Assembly (NCBI RefSeq): GCF_001262075.1
Contig: NZ_CP012073.1
Span: forward strand, 1,711,001 to 1,775,000
Direction of reading: 5' to 3'
Source: Ottowia sp. oral taxon 894
GTDB taxonomy: Bacteria > Pseudomonadota > Gammaproteobacteria > Burkholderiales > Burkholderiaceae_C
DNA length: 64,000 bases
Shown: positions 56,995-64,000 of the stretch, piece after piece
Layout of the letters: each line of letters starts with the position of its first letter
Position numbering within the stretch: the first letter of the stretch is position 1
Program-made: the position numbers and the translations under genes
Notes under the pieces: model-generated
What the model was told of the DNA's origin: nothing
Seen by the model: the letters and a program-made list of their open reading frames with translations, nothing else
Databases searched by the model: none

Positions 56995-56999
56995 TTGCC

Positions 57000-57881
57000 A
57001 TGAACGCCCCTGCCGCGCTGCGCCGCCTGCCTCTTTATCTGGACTTGATCCGCTGGAACCGGCCTGCGGGCTGGCTGCTGCTGCTGTGGCCTACGCTCGG
57101 GGCGCTGTGGCTGGCGGCGGGAGGCTTTCCGGGCTGGCACCTGCTGGCGGTGTTCACGCTGGGCACCATCCTCATGCGCAGCGCGGGCTGCTGCGTCAAT
57201 GACGTGGCCGACCGCGAGTTTGACCGGTACGTCAAGCGCACGGCGCAGCGCCCCGTGACCAGCGGGCGCATGCGCGCACGCGAGGCGCTGGCCGTGGGCG
57301 CGGCGCTGGCGCTGGCGGCGTTCGCGCTGGCGCTGACGACGAACGCCGCCGTGGTCAGATGGTCTTTCGGCGCGCTGGCCATCACGCTGGCCTACCCCTA
57401 CGCCAAGCGTTTCGTGGCCATGCCGCAGGCCGTGCTGGGCGTGGCCTTCGGCTTTGGCATTCCCATGGCCTATGCCGCCACGCAAGGGCAGGTGCCGCCG
57501 CTGGCCTGGGCGCTGATGGCGGGCAACCTGTGCTGGGTGCTGGCGTATGACACCGAATACGCCATGGTGGACCGCGACGATGACCTGAAGATAGGCATCA
57601 AGACCTCCGCCATCACCCTGGGGCAGCGGGACGTGGCGGCCATCATGGTTTTCTACTTGCTCTACCTGGCCATCTGGGGCGCGGCGCTGGCGCTGGCGGC
57701 GCCGCCTGCCGTAACGGCGCTGACGCTGGCGGCGGCCCTGGCGCAAGTGGCCTGGCACTACACGCTGATTCGCGCCCGCGAGCGCGGCGGATGCTTTCGC
57801 GCCTTCAGCGCCAACCACTGGCTGGGCCTGACGCTGTTTGCGGGCCTGGCGGTCGGGCTGGCCGTCCGTCCGGCGTCCTGA
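57000..57881 (+). CDS. ubiA: 4-hydroxybenzoate octaprenyltransferase
   Basis: Protein of 293 residues, integral membrane prenyltransferase of ubiquinone synthesis. Both Asp-rich motifs are visible: [20 protein letters not shown] and [19 protein letters not shown]. Around eight hydrophobic segments. The ATG at 57000 is the best start; earlier in-frame ATGs would add unrelated sequence. Confidence 0.95.
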   Translation: MNAPAALRRLPLYLDLIRWNRPAGWLLLLWPTLGALWLAAGGFPGWHLLAVFTLGTILMRSAGCCVNDVADREFDRYVKRTAQRPVTSGRMRAREALAVGAALALAAFALALTTNAAVVRWSFGALAITLAYPYAKRFVAMPQAVLGVAFGFGIPMAYAATQGQVPPLAWALMAGNLCWVLAYDTEYAMVDRDDDLKIGIKTSAITLGQRDVAAIMVFYLLYLAIWGAALALAAPPAVTALTLAAALAQVAWHYTLIRARERGGCFRAFSANHWLGLTLFAGLAVGLAVRPAS

Positions 57882-57978
57882 GCGCGAGCGCGCTCCCGGC
57901 CATGAAGCCCAAAAGGCGAACGAGCAAAAGTCGCAGGCCGCGCGAACGCAGCGAGACAGCAAGCCGTCATGAATGGGA

Positions 57979-58065
57979 TATTTGCTCTTTTATCCATAGC
58001 ATGAGGTCCTAGAAGAACGTGCGCTGGCTGGTGTTTTGAACCCCTTATATTTGCTCCTGATTTTG
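57979..58065 (+). repeat. Dispersed intergenic repeat (copy)
   Basis: Left ATATTTGCTCTTTTATCCATAG, core ATGAGGTCCTAGAAGAACGTG, right CCTTATATTTGCTCCTGATT. It lies 3' of ubiA and ahead of tatA. Confidence 0.88.
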
Positions 58066-58242
58066 CTGCTTTTGCCTGGGCGGGCGGTGTCATCCAAAAC
58101 GCCTGCCTTGGTGGGCGGATTGACGCCCGGCACGCTCTCACGGTCAGGCTATGGAAAGATCTTGAGACACACGGACTGCCCGCAGCCTGGCTGCCACCTG
58201 GCCACCTAAAATCCGACGCTTGAGTTCAAGGAGAAACTTGCT

Positions 58243-58482
58243 ATGGGTACCTTTTCAATTTGGCACTGGCTGATCGTGCTGCTCATCGTGGTGATGGTGT
58301 TCGGCACCAAAAAGCTCAAGAACATTGGCACCGATCTGGGCAGCGCCGTCAAGGGCTTCAAGGAAGGCATGAAAGAAGCCTCGGCAGACGAGGCGCAGCA
58401 GCCTGCTGCCGGGCAAGTGACCAACGCCGCCAGCAAGGCGTCCGCCGACGCGATTGACGTGCAGGCCAAGGAAAAAAGCTGA
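58243..58482 (+). CDS. tatA: Twin-arginine translocase subunit TatA
   Basis: Protein of 79 residues: one transmembrane helix ([19 protein letters not shown]) followed by an amphipathic helix ([14 protein letters not shown]) and an acidic/polar tail. It forms the pore of the Tat system exporting folded proteins. A good AAGGAG ribosome-binding site precedes the ATG. First gene of tatABC; the hisE/hinT genes that often precede it are absent. Confidence 0.96.
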   Translation: MGTFSIWHWLIVLLIVVMVFGTKKLKNIGTDLGSAVKGFKEGMKEASADEAQQPAAGQVTNAASKASADAIDVQAKEKS

Positions 58483-58520
58483 CCGCCGCTTGGGCCCTGT
58501 TGCCTTGTTGATTTGCAAGC

Positions 58521-59018
58521 ATGCTTGACCTCGGCATTTCCAAAATGGCGCTCATCGGTGCGGTGGCGCTGGTTGTCATCGGCCCCGAAAAGCTGCCGCG
58601 CGTGGCCCGCACCGTAGGCACGCTGCTCGGGCGGGCGCAGCGCTATGTGGCTGACGTGAAAAGCGAAGTCAATCGCGCGATGGACCTGGAAGAACTCAAG
58701 AAGATGAAAGAGTCCGTCGAGCAGGCGGGCCGTGAGGTTGAGCAGTCCATCCACAAGGCGCAAGCCGAAATGGATGCCCAGTGGCGCAGCACGAAGGCCG
58801 CGCTGCAAGGGGCAGGCCACGCGCCAGACGCGCATGCCGCAGGCGGCAGCGACGAAGAAGACGCCTGGCCGCCGCCGCCGCAGTACCGGCACCCCGGCAA
58901 GAAATGGCGCCTCCGGCGCAGCGCCACGCCGCAATGGTTCAAGGCGCGCGCGGGTGTGCGGCGGCAAGTGCAATCGGGCGCGGCGCGCATGGTGCGCTAC
59001 CGCCCGAAAAAGCGGTGA
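58521..59018 (+). CDS. tatB: Sec-independent translocase subunit TatB
   Basis: Protein of 165 residues: [33 protein letters not shown] is the TatB membrane helix and hinge with the conserved GPEKLP, followed by an amphipathic coiled region ([20 protein letters not shown]) and a basic tail. It receives Tat substrates together with TatC. It starts 38 bp after tatA. Confidence 0.95.
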   Translation: MLDLGISKMALIGAVALVVIGPEKLPRVARTVGTLLGRAQRYVADVKSEVNRAMDLEELKKMKESVEQAGREVEQSIHKAQAEMDAQWRSTKAALQGAGHAPDAHAAGGSDEEDAWPPPPQYRHPGKKWRLRRSATPQWFKARAGVRRQVQSGAARMVRYRPKKR

Positions 59019-59108
59019 CGCGCCGCGCGATTCAGTCGCGCGATTCAGCCGGACGAGCAGACAGTCCAAACCGATTCAAGAGGCGGCCCTGATGCCGCCT
59101 TCGCTTTC

Positions 59109-59936
59109 ATGAACCAGGCCAACAAACCCGATCCTGATGCGCCAGAAGACGAGCTGGCGGGCACCGAGCAGCCCTTCGTGGCGCACCTGATGGAGCTGCG
59201 CAGCCGGCTGGTCAAGTCGGCGCTGGCGGTGATTGCGGTGGCCATCGCCCTGGGCTTTTTCCCCGGCGCCAAGGCGCTGTATGACTGGCTGGCCGCGCCG
59301 CTGGTGGCGCACTTGCCGCAGGGCGCGACGATGATTGCCACTTCGGTCATCTCGCCCTTCATGGTGCCGCTGAAAATTTTGCTGATGACGGCTTTTCTGG
59401 CGGCGCTGCCCGTGGTGCTGTATCAGGCGTGGGCTTTCATTGCGCCGGGGCTTTATTCGCATGAAAAGCGGCTGGTGCTGCCGCTGGTGGTGTCCAGCAC
59501 GCTGCTGTTTTTGGCCGGTGTGGCGTTTTGCTACTACGTGGTGTTTGGCACGGTGTTTGCCACCATCCAGAAGCTCGCGCCGGCCAGCATCACGGCCGCG
59601 CCCGACATCGAGGCCTACCTGAGCTTTGTGCTCACCATGTTCATGGCCTTCGGGCTGACGTTTGAAGTGCCCATCGTCGTGGTGGTGCTGGTGCGCCTGG
59701 GCGTGGTGTCGGTGGCGCAGATTCGCAGCTTCCGGCGCTATTTCATCGTGCTGTCTTTCATCATCGCCGCCATCGCCACGCCGCCCGATGTGGTGTCGCA
59801 GCTGGCCCTGGCCTTTCCCATGTGCCTGCTCTACGAGCTGGGCCTGTGGGTGGCGCGCCTGATTGCGCCCAAGAGCGAGGAAAACGCCGACGCGGGCGAA
59901 TCCGCAGAGCGCTTGCCTGCGCAAACCCCGGAATGA
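59109..59936 (+). CDS. tatC: Sec-independent translocase subunit TatC
   Basis: Protein of 275 residues with six transmembrane segments; the Tat signal-peptide receptor. Visible are FVAHLMELRSRLVKSALAV, SPFMVPLKILLMTAFLAALPVVLYQAWAFIAPGLYSHEKR and FGLTFEVPIVVVVLVRLGVVS, all diagnostic. The acidic tail is ordinary. It ends the tatABC operon. Confidence 0.97.
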   Translation: MNQANKPDPDAPEDELAGTEQPFVAHLMELRSRLVKSALAVIAVAIALGFFPGAKALYDWLAAPLVAHLPQGATMIATSVISPFMVPLKILLMTAFLAALPVVLYQAWAFIAPGLYSHEKRLVLPLVVSSTLLFLAGVAFCYYVVFGTVFATIQKLAPASITAAPDIEAYLSFVLTMFMAFGLTFEVPIVVVVLVRLGVVSVAQIRSFRRYFIVLSFIIAAIATPPDVVSQLALAFPMCLLYELGLWVARLIAPKSEENADAGESAERLPAQTPE

Positions 59937-59981
59937 GGCTCTTCCGTCTTGCCCCGGGCAGATCGGAGTGAGCGGTTTGCG

Positions 59982-60063
59982 TCAAAAACAGGAGCAAATT
60001 CAGGGGGTAGAAAAACGATCTTGCGCAGATTCCACTAGGACATCATGCTATGGATACGGGAGC
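59982..60063 (-). repeat. Dispersed intergenic repeat (copy, inverted)
   Basis: On the minus strand: core GATGTCCTAGTGGAATCTG, then CGCAAGATCG, right CCCTGAATTTGCTCCTGTTTT. The left GCTCC motif is reduced to GCTCCCG. It lies 3' of tatC. Confidence 0.88.
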
Positions 60064-60243
60064 GTGAATGTGGCCTTGGTTGCGCCGCTGGCAGCGCGTG
60101 TGTTTGAAAGCTGCTTGCGTTCAGGGGCTGAGCTGAAACCCGTCGATACAATCCGCCAGCCTCGCAGGCAGCTCTGATGCAGGGCGCTGGCTTTCAGCCT
60201 GCGGGAAGCGTCTCTTTCAGGCTCTACCCAAGGAATCCAGCCC

Positions 60244-61911
60244 ATGCAACCCTGGCAGCAGAACTACGACGCGGCGGGCAATATCTGGCTTTCAGCCCTG
60301 GCCGCGCTCATTCCCATCGTCTTTTTCTTTCTGGCGCTGACCCGCTTGCGCATGAAAGGCTATGTGGCCGGCACGGCGGTGGTGCTGCTGGCGCTGGGCG
60401 TGGCGCTGTTTTTCTATCAAATGCCGCTGGCCTCGGCGCTGGCGGCGGCGGTGTATGGCTTTTTCTACGGGCTGTGGCCGATTGCCTGGGTGATTTTTGG
60501 CGCGGTGTTTCTCTACAAGGTGTCGGTCAAGACGGGGCAGTTCGACATCATCCGCGCCTCCATCCTCTCCATCACGCAAGACCAGCGGCTTCAGCTCATT
60601 TTGGTGGGCTTTTGCCTGGGCGCGTTTCTGGAAGGGGCGGCGGGCTTTGGCGCGCCGGTGGCCATTACGGCAGCGCTGCTGGTGGGGCTGGGCTTTCAGC
60701 CGGTGTATGCGGCGGGGCTGTGCCTGATTGCGAATACAGCGCCGGTGGCGTTTGGCGCGATGGGCATTCCCATCACGGTGGCGGCCGAGGTGTCGGGGCT
60801 GAGCGCCCTGTCCATTGGCCGGGTGGCGGGCACGCAGCTTTCGCTCATCATCATTCCGGTGCTGCTGTGGGTGATGTTCATCATGGACGGCTGGCGCGGC
60901 GTGCGGCAGACTTGGCCGGCCGTGCTGGTGGCGGGCAGCTCGTTTGCCGTGACGCAGTTTCTGACGGCCTGGCTCATCGGGCCGGAGCTGCCCAATATCA
61001 CTTCGTCCATCGTGTCGCTGGTGGCGCTGACGGTGTTTCTGAAAAAGTGGCAGCCCGCTTATATCTTCCGCTTTGAAAACGGGGCGGGCGGCGGGCAGGC
61101 GCAGGGCGCAAGCGCCGCGCAGGCGCCGCTGACCACGGGGGCCATCATCAAGGCGTGGTCGCCTTTCATTTTTCTGACGGTGATGGTCACCCTCTGGAGC
61201 CTGGCGCCGTTCAAGGCGCTGTTTGCCGCTGGCGGCGCGCTGCAAGGCTGGGTCATCAAGATTCCCGTGCCCATGCTGGATCAGCTGGTGCAGAAGATGC
61301 CGCCCGTGGCGGCCGCGCCCACGGCCTACGGCGCGGTGTATGTCTTCAACTGGTTTTCCGCCGTGGGCACGGCCATCGTGCTGGCGGCAGTCATCAGCAT
61401 CCTCTTCCTGCGACTCAAGCCGGCGGCGGCCTGGCAGACGGCGGGCGAAACCTTGCGCGAGCTGCGCTTGCCCATTTACTCCATCGGCATGGTGCTGGCC
61501 TTTGCCTTCGTGGCCAACTATTCGGGCCTGTCGGCCACGCTGGCGCTGGCGCTGGCGCACACGGGCAAGGCGTTTTCCTTTTTCTCGCCCTTTCTGGGTT
61601 GGGTGGGCGTGTTTCTGACCGGCTCCGACACATCGGCCAACGCCTTGTTTGGCGCTTTGCAGGCCACCACCGCGCAGCAGCTGGGCCTGCCTGAAGTGCT
61701 GACCGTGGCGGCCAACACCACGGGCGGCGTGACGGGCAAGATGATTTCGCCGCAGTCCATTGCCATTGCCACGGCGGCCGTGGGCCTGGCGGGCAGGGAG
61801 TCGGATCTGTTTCGCTTCACCGTCAGGCACAGCCTGATGTTCGCGGCGGTGATCGGCGTTCTCACCACGCTGCAAGCCCATGTATTGACTTGGACCCTTC
61901 CGGGAAATTGA
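60244..61911 (+). CDS. lldP: L-lactate permease
   Basis: Protein of 555 residues with about twelve to fourteen transmembrane segments. Hallmarks: [58 protein letters not shown] and [19 protein letters not shown]. It imports L-lactate (also D-lactate and glycolate in related proteins) by proton symport. lldD follows 35 bp later on the same strand. No LldR-type regulator is nearby. Confidence 0.96.
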   Translation: MQPWQQNYDAAGNIWLSALAALIPIVFFFLALTRLRMKGYVAGTAVVLLALGVALFFYQMPLASALAAAVYGFFYGLWPIAWVIFGAVFLYKVSVKTGQFDIIRASILSITQDQRLQLILVGFCLGAFLEGAAGFGAPVAITAALLVGLGFQPVYAAGLCLIANTAPVAFGAMGIPITVAAEVSGLSALSIGRVAGTQLSLIIIPVLLWVMFIMDGWRGVRQTWPAVLVAGSSFAVTQFLTAWLIGPELPNITSSIVSLVALTVFLKKWQPAYIFRFENGAGGGQAQGASAAQAPLTTGAIIKAWSPFIFLTVMVTLWSLAPFKALFAAGGALQGWVIKIPVPMLDQLVQKMPPVAAAPTAYGAVYVFNWFSAVGTAIVLAAVISILFLRLKPAAAWQTAGETLRELRLPIYSIGMVLAFAFVANYSGLSATLALALAHTGKAFSFFSPFLGWVGVFLTGSDTSANALFGALQATTAQQLGLPEVLTVAANTTGGVTGKMISPQSIAIATAAVGLAGRESDLFRFTVRHSLMFAAVIGVLTTLQAHVLTWTLPGN

Positions 61912-61946
61912 ATTTGAAAGCCGGAAACCGAAAGAGGAAAAACACC

Positions 61947-63092
61947 ATGATCATTTCATCCACCACCGACTACCGCGAAGCGGCCCGCCGCCGCCTGCCG
62001 CCTTTTTTGTTTCACTACATCGACGGCGGCGCGTATGCCGAGCACACGCTGGGGCGCAATGTGTCCGACTTGGCGCACGTGGCCTTGCGCCAGCGCGTGC
62101 TGCAAAAAGACATGTCCAACCTGGAGCTGGGCATCGAGCTGTTCGGTGAAAAACTTTCCATGCCCGTGGCGCTCTCGCCCGTGGGGCTGACGGGCATGTA
62201 TGCCCGCCGGGGCGAAGTGCAGGCCGCCCGCGCGGCCGAAAAAAGGGGCGTGCCCTTCACCATGTCCAGCGTGTCGGTGTGCCCGATTGAGGAAGTAGTG
62301 CCTGCCATCAGGCGGCCCATGTGGTTTCAGCTTTACGTGCTCAAGGATCGCGGCTTCATGAAAAACGTGCTGGAGCGCGCCAAGGCGGCCGGCTGCTCCA
62401 CGCTGGTTTTCACCGTGGACATGCCCACGCCCGGCGCGCGCTACCGCGACGCGCACTCGGGCATGAGCGGCCCCTACGCCGCCTTGCGCCGCTACCTGCA
62501 AGCCGTGCTGCACCCGCAGTGGGCGTGGGATGTGGGCGTGCAAGGCCGTCCGCACGATCTGGGCAACATCTCCACCTACAAGGGCCACGCCGTGGCGCTG
62601 GAAGACTACATCGGCTATCTCACCGCCAACTTCGACCCGTCCATTTGCTGGAAAGACCTGGAATGGATTCGGGAGTTCTGGACGGGGCCGATGGTGGTCA
62701 AAGGCATTCTGGACCCCGAAGACGCGCGCGAAGCCGTGCGCTTTGGCGCAGACGGCATCATCGTCTCCAACCACGGCGGCCGCCAGCTGGACGGCGTGCT
62801 CTCCACCGCCCGCGCCCTGCCCGTCATTGCCGATGCCGTCAAAGGCCAAATCAAAATTCTGGTTGACAGCGGCATCCGCACCGGGCTGGATGTGGTGCGC
62901 ATGCTGGCCCTGGGCGCTGACTGCACCATGATTGGCCGCGCCTACATCTACGCCCTGGCCGCCGCAGGCGAAGCGGGCGTGGAAAACCTGCTGACGCTGA
63001 TGGAAAAAGAAATGCGCGTGGCCATGACGCTCACCGGCGCACGCACCATTGCCGACATCACGCCCAGCTCACTCGTGCCGGAAAGCGACTGA
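61947..63092 (+). CDS. lldD: L-lactate dehydrogenase (cytochrome), LldD
   Basis: Protein of 381 residues, a membrane-associated FMN enzyme oxidising L-lactate to pyruvate and passing electrons to quinone. It shows the N-terminal [28 protein letters not shown], the FMN-binding [15 protein letters not shown], and the catalytic His in [13 protein letters not shown], plus the phosphate site [19 protein letters not shown]. An AGAGGA site precedes the ATG at 61947. Together with lldP it allows growth on L-lactate. Confidence 0.97.
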   Translation: MIISSTTDYREAARRRLPPFLFHYIDGGAYAEHTLGRNVSDLAHVALRQRVLQKDMSNLELGIELFGEKLSMPVALSPVGLTGMYARRGEVQAARAAEKRGVPFTMSSVSVCPIEEVVPAIRRPMWFQLYVLKDRGFMKNVLERAKAAGCSTLVFTVDMPTPGARYRDAHSGMSGPYAALRRYLQAVLHPQWAWDVGVQGRPHDLGNISTYKGHAVALEDYIGYLTANFDPSICWKDLEWIREFWTGPMVVKGILDPEDAREAVRFGADGIIVSNHGGRQLDGVLSTARALPVIADAVKGQIKILVDSGIRTGLDVVRMLALGADCTMIGRAYIYALAAAGEAGVENLLTLMEKEMRVAMTLTGARTIADITPSSLVPESD

Positions 63093-63297
63093 AGGCAGGC
63101 TTCACATCCTCAGCACCCGCAAGAACGTCGCAGATGCGGCCTGCTTGCGCGCCGCCGCGCTCATCTTGGCTCTGGCGCGCCAGATAGATGCCACCAGCCA
63201 GACAGGCGAGGGGCCGGGCAGCCCGTTCAGGCGGAAGCGGAAAAGCGGGGTTGGCCCTTGCCGGGTCTGCCAGCAGCTGCGGTTCAGGGCCAAAAAC

Positions 63298-63358
63298 GCT
63301 GCAAGTCCTAGTGGAATCAGCGCAAGCAGCTATCTTTTTCATAGTGAACATGCTCCTG
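63298..63358 (-). repeat. Hybrid or partial relative of the dispersed repeat
   Basis: On the minus strand: CAGGAGCATGTTCACTATG, then AGATAGCTGCTTGCGCTG, then ATTCCACTAGGACTTGCAG. It has the CCTAG core of the main family and the ATAGCTG block of the diverged copies, linking the two types. It contains the cinA start codon. Confidence 0.6.
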
Positions 63359-63841
63359 GAATCTCTCTTGATGGCGCTGGCTGACGCACTGCGCGCCCGC
63401 CGCTGGATGCTGGCCACGGCGGAAAGCTGCACGGGCGGCCTGATCGCAGGCGCTTGCACGGAAATGGCCGGCTCCAGCGAGTGGTTCGAGCGAGGCTTTG
63501 TGACCTATAGCAACGCCGCCAAGAGCGAATTGCTGGGCGTGCCCGCCAGCCTGATTGCCCGGCACGGCGCTGTCAGTGAACCCGTGGCGCGCGCGATGGC
63601 TGCCGGAGCGCTGGCGCATTCACATGCGCAAGTGAGCGTGGCGGTGACCGGCATCGCCGGACCGGGCGGCGGCAGCCTTGAAAAGCCGGTGGGCACCGTG
63701 TGGCTGGGCTGGCAGGTGAAGGATGCGGGCTTTGCGCAGCGCTGCCACTTCAGCGGCGACCGGCATGCCGTGCGCGCTGCCACTGTGACGCACGCGCTGC
63801 AAGGCGTGCTGGACCGGCTGCGCCAGGAGCCGTTTTCATGA
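63350..63841 (+). CDS. pncC: CinA C-terminal domain protein/NMN deamidase (PncC)
   Basis: Protein of 163 residues, the stand-alone CinA C-terminal domain with nicotinamide-nucleotide amidase activity. Family motifs: LATAESCTGGLIAGACTEMAGSSEWFERGFVTYSNAAKSELLGV and VAVTGIAGPGGGSLEKPVGTVWLGW. The ATG at 63350 is inside a repeat-derived segment; an alternative ATG at 63371 (MALADALR) has no better ribosome-binding site. The pgpA gene often found upstream is absent. Confidence 0.93.
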   Translation: MLLESLLMALADALRARRWMLATAESCTGGLIAGACTEMAGSSEWFERGFVTYSNAAKSELLGVPASLIARHGAVSEPVARAMAAGALAHSHAQVSVAVTGIAGPGGGSLEKPVGTVWLGWQVKDAGFAQRCHFSGDRHAVRAATVTHALQGVLDRLRQEPFS

Positions 63842-64000
63842 CTGGGGCGCACTGAAAAGAACAGGACGCTGCACCACGGCGGCCAGTTGCTGGCGATCGC
63901 GGGCGTTTTTCCAGCGCCAGGCCCAATTGCCTTCCAGCGCCCACGGCCCCAGTGTGACGATGGCGCGCCGCGCGCCGCTTTGCATCGTGCGAATCTTGGG
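63836..64000 (-). CDS. 3' end of an unidentified gene, partial
   Basis: Minus-strand frame open to the window edge, 54 codons to the TGA at 63838-63836, convergent with pncC and adjoining its stop. The readable C-terminus includes ARRAIVTLGPWALEGNWAWRWK and ends VQRPVLFSAPQS. The WxxxGxWxWRWK segment recalls the C-termini of NDH-2-like FAD oxidoreductases, but this is a weak resemblance. Confidence 0.5.
   Translation of the reverse strand, partial: PKIRTMQSGARRAIVTLGPWALEGNWAWRWKNARDRQQLAAVVQRPVLFSAPQS

Larger units (their letters stand above)
56495..56999. other. Divergent 505-bp intergenic region
   Basis: Separates the lipoprotein gene and ubiA. No repeat copy. It holds several palindromes around CATGAA (listed separately) and a 14-bp tandem duplication right before ubiA. 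Open frames here look like noise. Confidence 0.5.

Overview
The window is a chromosomal segment of a Gram-negative betaproteobacterium, most likely order Burkholderiales, family Comamonadaceae (inference). The grounds are the gene orders ffh / ypjD / PP0621-type / pilS / pilR / ampD, ispE / tRNA-Gln / prs / rplY and rsmI / yraN / SIS protein, a Gram-negative porin, and high GC outside the ribosomal genes. No genus can be named from sequence alone. It is mostly housekeeping DNA with a few accessory pockets; there is no phage, plasmid or CRISPR array.

Layout. 1-3350: end of the alpha ribosomal operon (rpsM, rpsK, rpsD, rpoA, rplQ) and initiator tRNA-fMet. 3484-5201: two IS5-family insertions back to back, sharing CTAG target copies. 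5.2-12.8 kb: ffh opposite ypjD, a small PP0621-type protein, the pilus regulators pilS and pilR, and ampD. 12.8-17.2 kb: a decaying pocket with frameshifted hypothetical genes, an IS5-type remnant, a zinc metallopeptidase and about 1 kb without genes. 17.2-25.8 kb: a DUF2726-like membrane protein, an SDR reductase, a porin and a 1,851-residue DUF3686/AAA ATPase. 26.6-30.2 kb: rplY, prs, tRNA-Gln, ispE and a c-type cytochrome. 30.6-33.0 kb: ahpC and ahpF, with an OxyR-like site before ahpC. 33.2-38.0 kb: a tightly overlapped operon of an exported trypsin-like protease, an FHA-like membrane protein and a TPR/O-GlcNAc-transferase-type glycosyltransferase. 38.3-47.1 kb: rhlE, valS, a macro-domain protein, an AT-rich orphan membrane protein, a DUF808 protein and dusC. 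47.4-56.5 kb: both topoisomerase IV subunits (parC, parE, separated by about 4 kb), a lytic transglycosylase, tRNA-Thr, rsmI, yraN, a SIS protein and a lipoprotein. 57.0-64.0 kb: ubiA, tatABC, lldP-lldD, a CinA/PncC deamidase and the 3' end of one more gene.

The most striking feature is a family of dispersed intergenic repeats about 85-95 bp long. I find about twelve near-complete copies, one half copy and three diverged relatives, all outside genes and nearly always just 3' of a gene or operon. Each is bounded by two direct GCTCCT motifs, has a conserved CCTAGTGG core, and in many copies can form a small hairpin with a T-rich loop whose arms vary in a compensating way. The CTAG in the core is also the 4-bp target of the IS5-type insertions: the tandem ISs at 3.5-5.2 kb abut the right half of one copy. 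The porin start codon lies at the edge of one copy and the cinA start in a diverged one.

Coding calls rest on conserved motifs recognised by eye; no database search was possible.
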